NCBI RefSeq assembly: GCF_021462405.1 | Contig: NZ_JAKEDU010000001.1 | Location: 124,001 to 188,000 of the forward strand | DNA length: 64,000 bases | Direction: 5' to 3' | From: Thermus tengchongensis | Lineage (GTDB): Bacteria > Deinococcota > Deinococci > Deinococcales > Thermaceae | Shown: in pieces, positions 17,501-26,177 of the stretch | Numbering within the stretch: position 1 is the first letter of the stretch | Layout of the letters: every line of letters starts with the position of its first letter | Notes under the pieces: model-generated | Told to the model about the DNA's origin: nothing | The model's input: the letters and a program-made list of their open reading frames with translations, nothing else | The model's database searches: none | Translations under genes and position numbers: made by a program

Positions 17501-17517
17501 CCCTGGCGAAGCCAGGG
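17501..17517. repeat. Perfect small hairpin in the MEMO/rnr convergent gap
   Basis: A 7-base-pair perfect stem (17501-17507 with 17511-17517) and a GAA loop lie between the family A and family B repeats. The gap 17312-17579 is thus made of three hairpin units and no gene; all could help stop transcription from both sides. Confidence 0.6.
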
Positions 17518-17529
17518 TGGGGCGGCATC

Positions 17530-17580
17530 ATACCCTTTCACCGGGGCCCCCACGGGGACTTCGTCCCCGTGGGGTGGTAT
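17530..17580. repeat. Dispersed hairpin repeat family B, copy 1
   Basis: A 51-base element bounded by ATACC and GGTAT, containing a perfect 12-base-pair stem (17548-17559 with 17563-17574) and a TTC loop. The last base is also the last base of the rnr stop codon on the minus strand. Copy 2 is at 37994-38044 with six differences, including one compensatory pair change in the stem. Likely a terminator of rnr or a mobile hairpin. Confidence 0.8.
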
Positions 17581-19838
17581 CAGCGGCGCCTACGCCGCCT
17601 CTTGGCCCTGGTGTCCACCGGGCGGTGCATCCCGGCCTTCTCCTCCCTAGGAGCCCACTCGCCGAAGTAAACGGTGTTCACCGTGGCCCGCTCGGGCCGG
17701 CTGTCGCGGCTTGTATCCTTAGGCGGTCCTACCACCTTGCGCATCTCCTCCTCCTTTGCCTTTCCCTTCTGCACCAGGGTTTTTCTCCTGGAAGCTTCCT
17801 TCTTTTCCTCCTCCCGGTAGGGTAGGAGATCGATCTGCCGGAGCCTGGGGTTGGCGGCGGCGATCACCACCTCCATCTCGTCCCCCAGGCGGATCCTTTT
17901 GCCCTTAGGGCCCAGGAGGGCCAGGGCCTCCTCGCTGTAGGTGTAGGGGCCCAGGGCCTCGAGGCGCACCAGCCCCTCCACCCCGTTTCTCAGCATCACG
18001 AAGGCCCCGAAGCTGGCCACCCCCGTCACCTTGCCCAAAAAGCGCTCCCCCAGATGGAGCTCGGCCCACTTGGCCATGTAGTACTTGGTGAGCTCCCGCT
18101 CGGCGGCCTCCGCCTTCCTTTCCATCTCCGAGGCGTGCTCGGCCATGGCGGGGAAGGTCTCCTGCCAGCGGGCCTTCTTGGCCGGGGTGAGGGTACGCCG
18201 CAGCACCGCCTTCAGCACCCGGTGCACCGCCAGGTCCGGGTAGCGGCGGATGGGGCTGGTGAAGTGCAGGTAGTGCTCCATGGCCAACCCGAAATGCCCG
18301 AGGTTCTCCGCAGCGTACCGGGCCAAACGCAACGAGCGCAGGACCAGGTTGGCCACCACGGGCTCCTCCGGGCGGCCCTTGGCCTCGAGGAGAACCCGTT
18401 GCAGGGCCTTGGAGGAAAGCTTCTCCGGCAGGGTATACCCCAGCCGGGCCAAGGCCGTGCGGAGCTTCCCGTAGGCTTCCTCCAAGGGCTCCTCGTGTAC
18501 CCGAAAGAGCCCGGGAAGCCCCTTCTTGACCAGGTACTCAGCCACCAGCCGGTTGGCCAGGAGCATGAGCTCCTCGATGAGGCCCCTCGCCCTGGGCTCC
18601 TCCTGGGGGATGAGGTGGAGGGTGCCGTCTTCCACCTCCACCTTCACCTCGGGGAAGCTGAAGTCCAAGGAGCCCGCCTGCAGGCGCTTTTGCCTCAGCC
18701 TCCCCGTCAGGTCCAGGAGGAGCCTCAGGTCCTCCGCCAAAAAGGCGTGCTCCTCGGGAAGGCCGTACCCCTCAGCAAAGGCCTCCACCTCCGTGTAAGT
18801 CAACCGGGCCACGCTCCTTATGACCCCCTCGGCGAAGCGCACCCGCTTCACCTCCAGGTTCTCGTCCAGGTCCACCAGGACGGAGAGGACCAGCCGGTCC
18901 TCATGGGGCTTCAGGGAGCAGACCCCGTTGGAAAGCCTTTCCGGGAGCATGGGCAAGACCCTTCCCGGCAGGTAGACGCTGGTGCCCCTTAAGAGGGCCT
19001 CCTGGTCCAAGGCGCTACCCTCTTTCACGTAGTGGGAGACGTCGGCGATGTGTACCCCGAGGCGGTACCCCTGGGGCAGGCGCTCCACGTGGATGGCGTC
19101 GTCAAAGTCCTTGGCGTCCACCCCGTCGATGGTGAAGACCCGCAAGGAGCGGAAGTCCTCCCGCCTTCTGAGCTCGGCCTCAGGGATCTCCAGGGGAATG
19201 GCCTCCGCCTCCTTTAAGACCTCCTCGGGAAACTCGGCCCTCAGGCCGTACTTGGCGATGACCGCCTCGGTTTCCGTCTCGGGGGCGTCCCCCTCCCCCA
19301 GGTACTCCAAAAACTCCCCATAAGGGCGCCGGTCATAGTGCACCTTCACCACGATCCGGCTTCCGCGCTTGAGGCCGTGGAGCCCCTCAGGAAGAAGCCT
19401 AAGCTCCGGAAGCCCCGGCTCATCGGGAAGGAGGACAGCGTAGCCCCTGCGGAAGTCCAGGGTGCCCACCACCCGCTCCCGGGCCCGCTTCAAAACCCGC
19501 TCCACCACCCCCCAGGGCTTCCCGTCCCGCCCGGGGGGCATGAGGCGGGCTTCCACCAGGTCCTCGGGCCAAGCGTCTTTGGTGTAGCCGGGTGGGATGA
19601 AGAGGTCCTTCTCGGGGAGGCGCACGAAGCCGTACCCGTCCCGGTGGAGGCTGATGGGCCCCTGCACCCGGGCGGGGAGGAAGTACTGGCTTCCCTTTTT
19701 CTCCAGAAGGCCCTCCCGCACCAGGCCCCGCAGGTACGCCTTGGCCTCCCGCTTCTCCAGGCCAAACCGGCTCAGGATTTCCTCCAGGCGGTGGGGCCTG
19801 CCCGTCTTTTTGAAAAACTCCAGTAAGGTTTCCCGCAT
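17580..19838 (-). CDS. rnr: Ribonuclease R
   Basis: A 752-residue processive 3'-5' exoribonuclease of the RNase II/R family. Order of parts: an N-terminal winged-helix region (residues 1-60), cold-shock-like domains, the RNB catalytic domain with IDGVDAKDFDDAIHVERL (the metal-binding Asp cluster near residues 250-265), an S1 domain around LGERFLGKVTGVASFGAFVML, and a basic tail rich in Lys and Arg (KRRRRRR), which favours RNase R over RNase II. It follows the aminotransferase gene with a one-base gap, and its stop is embedded in a hairpin repeat. Confidence 0.93.
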   Translation of the reverse strand: MRETLLEFFKKTGRPHRLEEILSRFGLEKREAKAYLRGLVREGLLEKKGSQYFLPARVQGPISLHRDGYGFVRLPEKDLFIPPGYTKDAWPEDLVEARLMPPGRDGKPWGVVERVLKRARERVVGTLDFRRGYAVLLPDEPGLPELRLLPEGLHGLKRGSRIVVKVHYDRRPYGEFLEYLGEGDAPETETEAVIAKYGLRAEFPEEVLKEAEAIPLEIPEAELRRREDFRSLRVFTIDGVDAKDFDDAIHVERLPQGYRLGVHIADVSHYVKEGSALDQEALLRGTSVYLPGRVLPMLPERLSNGVCSLKPHEDRLVLSVLVDLDENLEVKRVRFAEGVIRSVARLTYTEVEAFAEGYGLPEEHAFLAEDLRLLLDLTGRLRQKRLQAGSLDFSFPEVKVEVEDGTLHLIPQEEPRARGLIEELMLLANRLVAEYLVKKGLPGLFRVHEEPLEEAYGKLRTALARLGYTLPEKLSSKALQRVLLEAKGRPEEPVVANLVLRSLRLARYAAENLGHFGLAMEHYLHFTSPIRRYPDLAVHRVLKAVLRRTLTPAKKARWQETFPAMAEHASEMERKAEAAERELTKYYMAKWAELHLGERFLGKVTGVASFGAFVMLRNGVEGLVRLEALGPYTYSEEALALLGPKGKRIRLGDEMEVVIAAANPRLRQIDLLPYREEEKKEASRRKTLVQKGKAKEEEMRKVVGPPKDTSRDSRPERATVNTVYFGEWAPREEKAGMHRPVDTRAKRRRRRR

Positions 19839-19839
19839 T

Positions 19840-21090
19840 CTAACCCAGGAGGCCCTCCAAGGCCTTCTCCGTGGCCTTCAGGCTTTCCGAGAAGGCCGAA
19901 AGGGCCTCGTCCACGTGCTCCTTGCGGATGATGAGGGGGGGCTCGAGGCGCACCACCTTGGGGTTGTTGAGGCCGAAAGCGGTGATCACCCCCCTCTCGG
20001 CCAGCTCCGCCACCACCAAGGCCCCGATGTCGGCGTCGGTGAACTCCACGCCCAACATCAGCCCCCGGCCCCGCACGTCCTCAATCAGGTGGGGGTACTG
20101 GGCCTTGAGGGCCTTTAGCCCCTCCATGAGGTAGCCCCCCACCTCCAGGGCCCTTTGCGGCAGGTTCTCCTCCAGGGTGACCTCTATAGCCGCCAAGGCC
20201 GCCGCCGCCGCTAGGGGGTTCCCCCCGAAGGTGGAGGAGTGGAAGAGGGGATTGGCCTTGAAGACCTCAAAGACCTCCTTCCGCCCCACGCAGGCCCCGA
20301 TGGGCATCACCCCGCCTCCCAGGGCCTTGGCCAGGGTCATGAGGTCGGGGGCCACCCCCTCCCAGTCCACCCCGAAGAGCCTGCCAGTGCGCCCGAGGCC
20401 GGTCTGCACCTCGTCGGCGATCATGAGGACGCCCTTTTCCCGGGTGATCTCCCGCACGCCCCGCAAGTACCCATCCGGGGGCACGCGGATGCCGCCTTCC
20501 CCCTGGATGGGCTCCACGATCACTGCAGCCGTCTCCTCATCTATGGCCGCTTCCAAGGCTTTCAGGTCCCCGTAGGGCACCGCCTTCACCCCGGGCAGGA
20601 GGGGCCTGGCGGGGTCCTGGTACTCGGGCTTGGGGGTGAGGGAAAGGGCCCCCATGGTCTTGCCGTGGAAACCCCCCTGGGTGGTCACGATGCCGGGCTT
20701 GCCCGTGTAGGCCCGGGCCAGCTTGATGGCCGCCTCCACCGCCTCGGCCCCGGAGTTGCCGAAGAAGACCATCTCCAGGCCTTCGGGCGTAATCTCCGCC
20801 AGCTTGGCGGCAAGCCTGGCCGTGGGCTCGGACACCAGCACCCGCACGGACATGGGCATGCGCTCAAGCTGCCGCTTCACCGCCTCCACCACCTTGGGGT
20901 GGCGGTGGCCCAGGTTCAGGGTGCCGTACAGGCCCAAGAAGTCCAGGTAGCGTTTGCCCGTGGTGTCCCACACATAAGGGCCCTCCGCGTGGGACTCGAT
21001 GCGGTCCAGGCCAGTGAAGCGAAGCAACCCTGCCAAGCCGGGATTGATGTGGCGCTCAAAGAGGGTAAAGGGATCGGGGTTCATGACCAC
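19840..21090 (-). CDS. Class III PLP aminotransferase (ornithine/putrescine-aminotransferase-like)
   Basis: A 416-residue fold-type I aminotransferase. PLP ligands D216 (IADEVQTG) and K245 (TLAKALGGG) are intact, with GNSGAEAVEAAIKLAR at residues 101-116 and EPIQGEGG at 183-190. The long N-terminal segment (LFERHINPGLAGLLRFTGLDRIE) resembles putrescine and omega-amino-acid transaminases more than ArgD, but the substrate is not fixed. Start GTG at 21090 is taken because AGGG lies seven bases upstream; an ATG at 21084 is possible. It lies between a thioesterase gene and rnr. Confidence 0.85.
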   Translation of the reverse strand: MVMNPDPFTLFERHINPGLAGLLRFTGLDRIESHAEGPYVWDTTGKRYLDFLGLYGTLNLGHRHPKVVEAVKRQLERMPMSVRVLVSEPTARLAAKLAEITPEGLEMVFFGNSGAEAVEAAIKLARAYTGKPGIVTTQGGFHGKTMGALSLTPKPEYQDPARPLLPGVKAVPYGDLKALEAAIDEETAAVIVEPIQGEGGIRVPPDGYLRGVREITREKGVLMIADEVQTGLGRTGRLFGVDWEGVAPDLMTLAKALGGGVMPIGACVGRKEVFEVFKANPLFHSSTFGGNPLAAAAALAAIEVTLEENLPQRALEVGGYLMEGLKALKAQYPHLIEDVRGRGLMLGVEFTDADIGALVVAELAERGVITAFGLNNPKVVRLEPPLIIRKEHVDEALSAFSESLKATEKALEGLLG

Positions 21091-21094
21091 AAGG

Positions 21095-21493
21095 CTACCC
21101 TAAGTGTAGCACACTCAAGGTTTGGTAGATGTCCTCGGGAATGCGCCCGGCCCTCTCCCCCACCTGGCAAAGGTGGCGGGTGAAGCCCTCGGCCAAAAGG
21201 ATCCCGTCCCGCTCCACTCGGTAGCGGAAGGTGAGGTCCCGCCGGGAAAGCCCGGCCAGGCGGGTCCGCACCAGCACCTCCTCCCCGAAGCGGGCGGGGG
21301 CGCGGAAGGTGAGTCCAAGCTCCACCACCGGGAAATACACCCCCCGGGCCTCCACCTGGGGGTAGGGCAGGCCCGCCCTTTCCAGGAAGTCCACCCGGGC
21401 GGCCTCCAGATACACCGCATAGACGGAGTGGTGGACCACCCCCATCTGGTCGGTCTCCGCGTAGCGGACCTTGATGCGAGTCAGGCTCTCCAT
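21095..21493 (-). CDS. YbgC-type acyl-CoA thioesterase (hot-dog fold)
   Basis: A 132-residue 4-hydroxybenzoyl-CoA-thioesterase-type hot-dog protein that hydrolyses acyl-CoA thioesters. The active-site block RYAETDQMGVVHHSVYAVYLEAAR carries the catalytic Asp D15. Length and pattern match YbgC/FadM proteins. The ATG overlaps the end of rbfA by 13 bases, and the aminotransferase gene starts four bases after its stop. Substrate not determinable. Confidence 0.86.
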   Translation of the reverse strand: MESLTRIKVRYAETDQMGVVHHSVYAVYLEAARVDFLERAGLPYPQVEARGVYFPVVELGLTFRAPARFGEEVLVRTRLAGLSRRDLTFRYRVERDGILLAEGFTRHLCQVGERAGRIPEDIYQTLSVLHLG

Positions 21494-21759
21494 GGCAGGA
21501 ACTCCAGCCTGGGTAGGTGGCGCATCCGCACCCGCCGGGCAAGGGCCCCAAGGAGCCGGCCCTCGGCATGGCGCAGGGCCGAAAGGGCCTTTTCCTCGTC
21601 CTGAAAGGCCTCCACGTACACCGTGAGCACCCGGCCATCCGGGGAAAGGCGCACCCCCTCCACGGTGAGGAGGAAAAGCCTGGGGTCTTCCAGCTCCCCA
21701 ATGGCCTCCGCCAGGGCGCGCAGGAGCCTCTCCTCCAGGTGGGCCTTCCCGTAGCTCAC
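21481..21759 (-). CDS. rbfA: Ribosome-binding factor A
   Basis: A 92-residue KH-like protein that assists late maturation of the 30S subunit. Evidence: EERLLRALAEAIGELEDPRLFLLTVEGVRLSPDGRVLTVYVEAF read in short blocks matches the RbfA core (the ELxDPR motif and the strand after it), and HAEGRLLGALARRVRMRHLPRLEF matches the C-terminal half. It is at the short end for the family because the C-terminal tail is missing. It lies nine bases after glmM on the same strand. Confidence 0.85.
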   Translation of the reverse strand: MSYGKAHLEERLLRALAEAIGELEDPRLFLLTVEGVRLSPDGRVLTVYVEAFQDEEKALSALRHAEGRLLGALARRVRMRHLPRLEFLPWRA

Positions 21760-21768
21760 GCCTAAAGC

Positions 21769-23070
21769 TTACTCCCGGTCCAAGGCGGCGACCAGGTCGG
21801 CAAGCTCCCTCGCCACAGCCTCTGCCCCCTCCTTGGCCTCCACCATGACCCGCACCACGGGCTCGGTCCCCGAGGGGCGCACGTTCACCCGGCCCCGCCC
21901 CCCAAACCGCCTCTCCGCCTCCTGCACCGCCTCCCTCAGCCGAGGGTGCCCCATCACCTTGGCCTTGTCCTCCACCCGCACGTTCAGGAGCACCTGAGGG
22001 TACATGGGCAGGGCTTCGTACCAGTCGGCCAGGTCCCCCCCCAAAGCCTTCAGGGCCTTTAGGGTGAGGAGGGCGGTGAGGAGGCCATCCCCCGTGGTGT
22101 GGTGCCTAAGGAAGATCACGTGCCCCGAGGGCTCCCCGCCCAGGTGAAGCCCCTTCGCCTTCAGCGTCTCCAGCACGTAGCGGTCCCCCACCTGAGCGCG
22201 GTGGAAGGCCAGGCCCCGCTCCTTTAGGGCCACCTCCAGCCCCATGTTGCTCATCACCGTGCCCACCACCCCCTCCTCCCCAAAGGCCAAGGCGGTGAGG
22301 TAGAGGATGTGGTCCCCGTGGAAAAGCCGCCCCTTGCGGTCAATGAACTGCACCCGGTCCCCATCGCCGTCAAAGGCAATCCCCAGGTCCAACCCCAGCT
22401 CCACCACGAAGCGGCTCAGGGCTTCCGGGTGGGTGGAGCCGCACCCCCTGTTGATGTTCCTGCCGTCTGGGGTGTTGAAGAAGGCCATCACCTCGGCCCC
22501 CGCCCGCTGGAAAAGCCTTGGGCCTATGCGGTAGGTGGCCCCGTGGGCCAGGTCCAGGCCCACCTTGAGCCCGCTGAGGTCGGGGGCGTGGGTCAGAAGG
22601 AAATCCAGGTACATCCTCTCCGCCTCCCGGAAGTCCCCCACGGTGCCGATGCCCCGGGTGGGATGCTCCTCCTCCAAAAGGGCCTCGATCTCCTCCTCCG
22701 CCTCGTCGGGAAGCTTCTCCCCCTCGGGCCCGAAGAACTTGATGCCGTTGTCCTGGTAAGGGTTGTGGCTGGCGGAGATCATGGCCCCGGCGGTGGCCTT
22801 AAGGTGCCGGGTCAGGTAGGCCACCCCCGGGGTAGGCAGAACCCCTAGGTGCTCCACCCTAACCCCCTGGCTCAGGAGCCCCGCGGCCAAAGCCGCCTCC
22901 AGGAGGTCGGAGGACTCGCGGGTGTCCTTGGCCAGGAGGACCACGGGCTTGGGGCTATGGGCCCGGAAGTAGGCCCCCGCCGCCTGGCCGAGCCTCAAGA
23001 CGAACTCCGGGGTGAGGGGGGGCTTCCCCGCCTCCCCCCGCACCCCGTCGGTGCCGAAGTAGCGCCTCAT
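21769..23070 (-). CDS. glmM: Phosphoglucosamine mutase
   Basis: A 433-residue alpha-D-phosphohexomutase converting glucosamine-6-phosphate to glucosamine-1-phosphate for peptidoglycan precursors. The N-terminus YFGTDGVRGEAG is diagnostic of GlmM. The phosphoserine is S101 in MISASHNP, the metal loop is DGDGDRVQ, the sugar loop GGEPSGH, and the phosphate-binding loop RPSGTEPVVRVMVEA near the end. Seven bases before the ATG lies TATAGT (23078-23083, minus strand), so the mRNA is probably leaderless. It heads the minus run glmM-rbfA-thioesterase-aminotransferase-rnr. Confidence 0.94.
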   Translation of the reverse strand: MRRYFGTDGVRGEAGKPPLTPEFVLRLGQAAGAYFRAHSPKPVVLLAKDTRESSDLLEAALAAGLLSQGVRVEHLGVLPTPGVAYLTRHLKATAGAMISASHNPYQDNGIKFFGPEGEKLPDEAEEEIEALLEEEHPTRGIGTVGDFREAERMYLDFLLTHAPDLSGLKVGLDLAHGATYRIGPRLFQRAGAEVMAFFNTPDGRNINRGCGSTHPEALSRFVVELGLDLGIAFDGDGDRVQFIDRKGRLFHGDHILYLTALAFGEEGVVGTVMSNMGLEVALKERGLAFHRAQVGDRYVLETLKAKGLHLGGEPSGHVIFLRHHTTGDGLLTALLTLKALKALGGDLADWYEALPMYPQVLLNVRVEDKAKVMGHPRLREAVQEAERRFGGRGRVNVRPSGTEPVVRVMVEAKEGAEAVARELADLVAALDRE

Positions 23071-23077
23071 GGGGAAG

Positions 23078-23102
23078 ACTATACGCCCCTGCCTGGTATT
23101 CT
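23078..23102. promoter_or_regulatory. Divergent leaderless-type -10 elements of glmM and the Uma2 gene
   Basis: On the minus strand TATAGT (23078-23083) ends seven bases before the glmM ATG. On the plus strand TATTCT (23097-23102) ends six bases before the ATG at 23109. Neither gene has a Shine-Dalgarno sequence in this 38-base gap that would suit a leadered message. -35 matches are weak. Confidence 0.5.
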
Positions 23103-23108
23103 GGAAGC

Positions 23109-23633
23109 ATGGGAACGGCTCCTAAGCTCCTGAGCCTCGAGGCCTACCTGGAGCGGGAAGCCCGCTCCCCACGCAAACACGAGTTCGTGGAAGGCGTTGC
23201 CTACGCCTTGGCTGGGGCCAACGCCCGGCACAACCTCCTGGTGAGCAACCTCCTCTACCTCCTGCGACGAGGCGCGGAGGGCAAACCCTGCCGGGTTTTC
23301 CCCTCGGACATGCGCCTCAAAGTGGGGAACCGGGTGTACTACCCGGACCTGACCGTGGTGTGCCATCCTGTGGACCTGGAGGCCATGTACCTGGAAGATG
23401 CTTGCCTGGTGGTGGAGGTGCTTTCCCCCAAAACCGCCAGCATCGATGCCCGGGAGAAGCGCACCGCCTACCTGGGTCTGCCCGGCCTCAAGGGTTACCT
23501 TATGGTGGACAGCCGCCGCCCTTCCCTGACCCTCTACCGGAAAACGGCGGAGGGCCTCGTGGAGGAACGGGGTCGGCTGCGGTTGCCCTGCCTGGACCTG
23601 GAGCTGGACCCGGAGGAGGTGTACCGCCTCTGA
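23109..23633 (+). CDS. Uma2 family protein (DUF820, putative restriction-endonuclease-like fold)
   Basis: A 174-residue protein of the Uma2/DUF820 family, whose members have a PD-(D/E)XK nuclease-like fold but mostly unknown roles. Candidate catalytic residues are D80 in YYPDLTVV and E103 in VVEVLSPKT, with the conserved DAREKRTAYLGLPGLKGYLMVD after them. Length is typical. It stands alone between glmM (divergent) and polA (convergent, 33 bases away), with a -10-like TATTCT six bases before its ATG. Such genes occur in many copies in some genomes; only one is in this window. Confidence 0.82.
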   Translation: MGTAPKLLSLEAYLEREARSPRKHEFVEGVAYALAGANARHNLLVSNLLYLLRRGAEGKPCRVFPSDMRLKVGNRVYYPDLTVVCHPVDLEAMYLEDACLVVEVLSPKTASIDAREKRTAYLGLPGLKGYLMVDSRRPSLTLYRKTAEGLVEERGRLRLPCLDLELDPEEVYRL

Positions 23634-23666
23634 TGGCCTTCCCCGCCAAGGGGCCACAGGAAAAGC

Positions 23667-26168
23667 CTAGGCCTTGGCGGAAAGCCAGTCCTCCCCGATG
23701 CCCACCTCCACCTCCAAGGGCACGGCCAGGGGCCAGACCCCTTCCATCACCTCCTTGGCCAGGGCGGCCACGGCCTCCGCCCGGTCCTTAGGCGCCTCGA
23801 GGACCAGCTCGTCGTGCACCTGCAAAAGCATTCTGGCTCCCAGCTCCCCAAGCCTGGGAAAGAGCCGCACCATGGCCAGCTTCATCAGGTCGGCGGCGGT
23901 GCCCTGCACCGGCATGTTGAAGGCCATGCGCTCGGCGGCCTCCCGCACGCTCTTCACCCGGGAAGCCAGATCCGGCACGTAGCGCCTGCGGCCGAAGAGG
24001 GTTTCCACATAGCCCCGCTCCCGCCCCTCCTTTAGGGTTTTCTCAATCCAGGCCCGCACCTTGGGGTAGCTCTGGAAGTAGCGCTCGATGAAGGCCACCG
24101 CCTCCTCGTAGGGGATGGCAAGCTCTGCGGAAAGCCGGTGGGCGGACATGCCGTAGAGGACCCCGAAGTTGATGGTCTTGGCCGCCCGGCGCATGAGGGG
24201 GTCCACGGCCTCCGGGGGCACGGAAAACATCCAGCTTGCGGTCTGGGTGTGGATGTCCTGCCCCTCCTGGAAGACCCGGATGAGGTTCTCGTCCCCGGAG
24301 AGGTGGGCCAGGACCCGGAGCTCGATTTGGCTATAGTCCAAGGCCACCAGGACCCAGCCCTCCTCGGCCACGAAGGCCCGGCGGATTCGCTGGCCCAAGG
24401 GGGTGCGCACGGGGATGTTTTGCAGGTTGGGGTCGGAGCTACTAAGCCTCCCCGTGGCCGTGGCCGTCTGGTTGAAGCGGGTGTGGAGCCGGCCCGTCTT
24501 GGGATGGACCAGGGCGGGCAGAGGGTCGATGTAGGTGCCCTTGAGCTTGGAAAGCTCCCGGTACTGCAGGATGCGGTCCACGATGGGGTGGACCTCCCGC
24601 AGGGCCTCCAACACCGCAGCGCTGGTGGAGCGCTTGCCCGTCTTCTCCGTCTTGCCGATGGCGGGAAGCCCCAGCTCGTCAAAGAGGACCCTTTCCAGCT
24701 GGTCGCGGGAGTTCAGGTTGAAAGGGTGCCCTGCCAGGCGGAAGACCTCCTCCTCGAGGCGCTTCATCTCCGCCTCCACCTCGAGGGCAAGGGCCTTCAA
24801 GTAGGCCACGTCCAGGCGCACCCCGGTGGCCTCCATCCGGGCCAGCACCCGGGAGAGGGGCCGTTCCACCTCCTCGTAGAGCCAAAGAAGCCGCTCCTCC
24901 CCTTTAAGCCGCTCCAGGAGGACGGCGTAAAGCCTTTCGGAAAGCAACGCCCTTTCCCCCGCCTCCTCGGTCCACTCCCCCCCGTAGCGCCGGGCCACCC
25001 CCTCTGGGGCGGTGTTAGAAGGGTCCAGGAGGTAGGCGAGGAGCATGGGGTCGTCCCCCGGGAGGAGGTCCAGCCCCTCCCGCTGGGCCAAGACGGCAAG
25101 GTCCTTGGCCAGAAGCCCCCGCACCTCCTTGAGGTCCCTTAGGCCCGCCAAGGGGTCCCCCGCCCGGAAGACCCGGCTCCCCTGGGCCCCCGCCAGGGCC
25201 AGGAGGTCGGCCCACATGGGCTCGGGACGGGAGAGGACAAAGCCCACGAAGGCCCCTTCTGGGGGCGGCCAAGGGGCCTCCTCGGCCGCCACCGGGCTTT
25301 CCAGGAGGCCGAACTCGTGGAGGAGGCTTCCGAACTCAAGGCGCTCCAAAAAGGCCCGAAGCCCTTCCCGGTCGGGCTCCCGCTTCCGGGCAAAGTCCAC
25401 CTCCAGGGAGAGATCCGTGCGCACCCGGGAAAGCTCCCGGGATAGCTGGAGGTCTTCCATGTGGCTGAGGATTTTCTCCCGAACGGAGGCGGGCTTTACC
25501 TCCTCCAGATGCTTCAGCAAGTTCTCCAGGCTTCCCCACTCCCGGATGAGCTTGGCCGCCGTCTTCTCCCCAATGCCCTTCACGCCGGGGATGTTGTCGG
25601 AAGGATCCCCGGCCAAGGCCCGGTAGTCCACCCACTGGGAAGGCTTAAGCCCATACTTCTCCCAAAACCACTCCGGGGTGATCAGGTATCCCTCCGGGTG
25701 AAGGATGGAGATTCGGTCCGAAAGAAGCTGGTAGAGGTCCCGGTCCGCGGTGAGGATGCGCACCTCGTACCCTTCCCGCTCTGCCTTCTTGGCCAGGGTG
25801 GCCAGGACGTCGTCCGCCTCAAAACCCGGCACCTCCAGCCGGGTGAGGCCCAAAAGGTCCACCAGTTCCTTGATAAGGGCCAGCTGCCGGGGAAAGTCCT
25901 CCGGGGTGGGGGCCCGGCCCGCCTTGTACCCCTCGTAGGCCTCGTGGCGGAAGGAAGGGGCCTTGGCGTCAAAGACCACAATCACCGCATCCCCGTCCTC
26001 CTTCAGGGCCTTGAGGAGGCTCTTGGCGAAGCCGTATACCGCCTGCACGGGCTCACCGCGGCTGGTGGTGAGGCCCTTCAGGGCGAAGAAGGTGCGGTAG
26101 GCCAGGTGGTGGCCATCCACCAGAAGGAGGCGGCCTTTGGGTTCGAAGAGGGGCAGCATCGCCTCCAT
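23667..26168 (-). CDS. polA: DNA polymerase I, Taq/Tth type
   Basis: An 833-residue family A polymerase for repair and Okazaki-fragment processing. Residues 1 to about 290 are the 5' nuclease domain (LLVDGHHLAYRTFFALKG; EADDVLATLAKKA; GVKGIGEKTA). The next ~130 residues are a vestigial 3'-5' exonuclease domain without its metal-binding acidic motifs, so no proofreading is expected. The polymerase domain has LDYSQIELRVLAHLSG (motif A), RRAAKTINFGVLYGM (motif B, with the Phe that discriminates against dideoxynucleotides in Taq) and LQVHDELVLEAP (motif C). It begins MEAMLPLFEPKG like Tth polymerase; Taq has 832 residues. Last gene of the run aroE-yigZ-polA. Confidence 0.98.
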   Translation of the reverse strand: MEAMLPLFEPKGRLLLVDGHHLAYRTFFALKGLTTSRGEPVQAVYGFAKSLLKALKEDGDAVIVVFDAKAPSFRHEAYEGYKAGRAPTPEDFPRQLALIKELVDLLGLTRLEVPGFEADDVLATLAKKAEREGYEVRILTADRDLYQLLSDRISILHPEGYLITPEWFWEKYGLKPSQWVDYRALAGDPSDNIPGVKGIGEKTAAKLIREWGSLENLLKHLEEVKPASVREKILSHMEDLQLSRELSRVRTDLSLEVDFARKREPDREGLRAFLERLEFGSLLHEFGLLESPVAAEEAPWPPPEGAFVGFVLSRPEPMWADLLALAGAQGSRVFRAGDPLAGLRDLKEVRGLLAKDLAVLAQREGLDLLPGDDPMLLAYLLDPSNTAPEGVARRYGGEWTEEAGERALLSERLYAVLLERLKGEERLLWLYEEVERPLSRVLARMEATGVRLDVAYLKALALEVEAEMKRLEEEVFRLAGHPFNLNSRDQLERVLFDELGLPAIGKTEKTGKRSTSAAVLEALREVHPIVDRILQYRELSKLKGTYIDPLPALVHPKTGRLHTRFNQTATATGRLSSSDPNLQNIPVRTPLGQRIRRAFVAEEGWVLVALDYSQIELRVLAHLSGDENLIRVFQEGQDIHTQTASWMFSVPPEAVDPLMRRAAKTINFGVLYGMSAHRLSAELAIPYEEAVAFIERYFQSYPKVRAWIEKTLKEGRERGYVETLFGRRRYVPDLASRVKSVREAAERMAFNMPVQGTAADLMKLAMVRLFPRLGELGARMLLQVHDELVLEAPKDRAEAVAALAKEVMEGVWPLAVPLEVEVGIGEDWLSAKA

Positions 26169-26177
26169 GGTAAGGGC

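Noticed and set aside
12553-17580. CRISPR array or insertion sequence at the repeats
   Set aside because: The repeats are few, 50-105 bases long, not regularly spaced, and no transposase or cas gene is present.
20723-21183. Plus-strand frames opposite the aminotransferase and thioesterase genes
   Set aside because: They are antisense shadows without ribosome sites or motifs.
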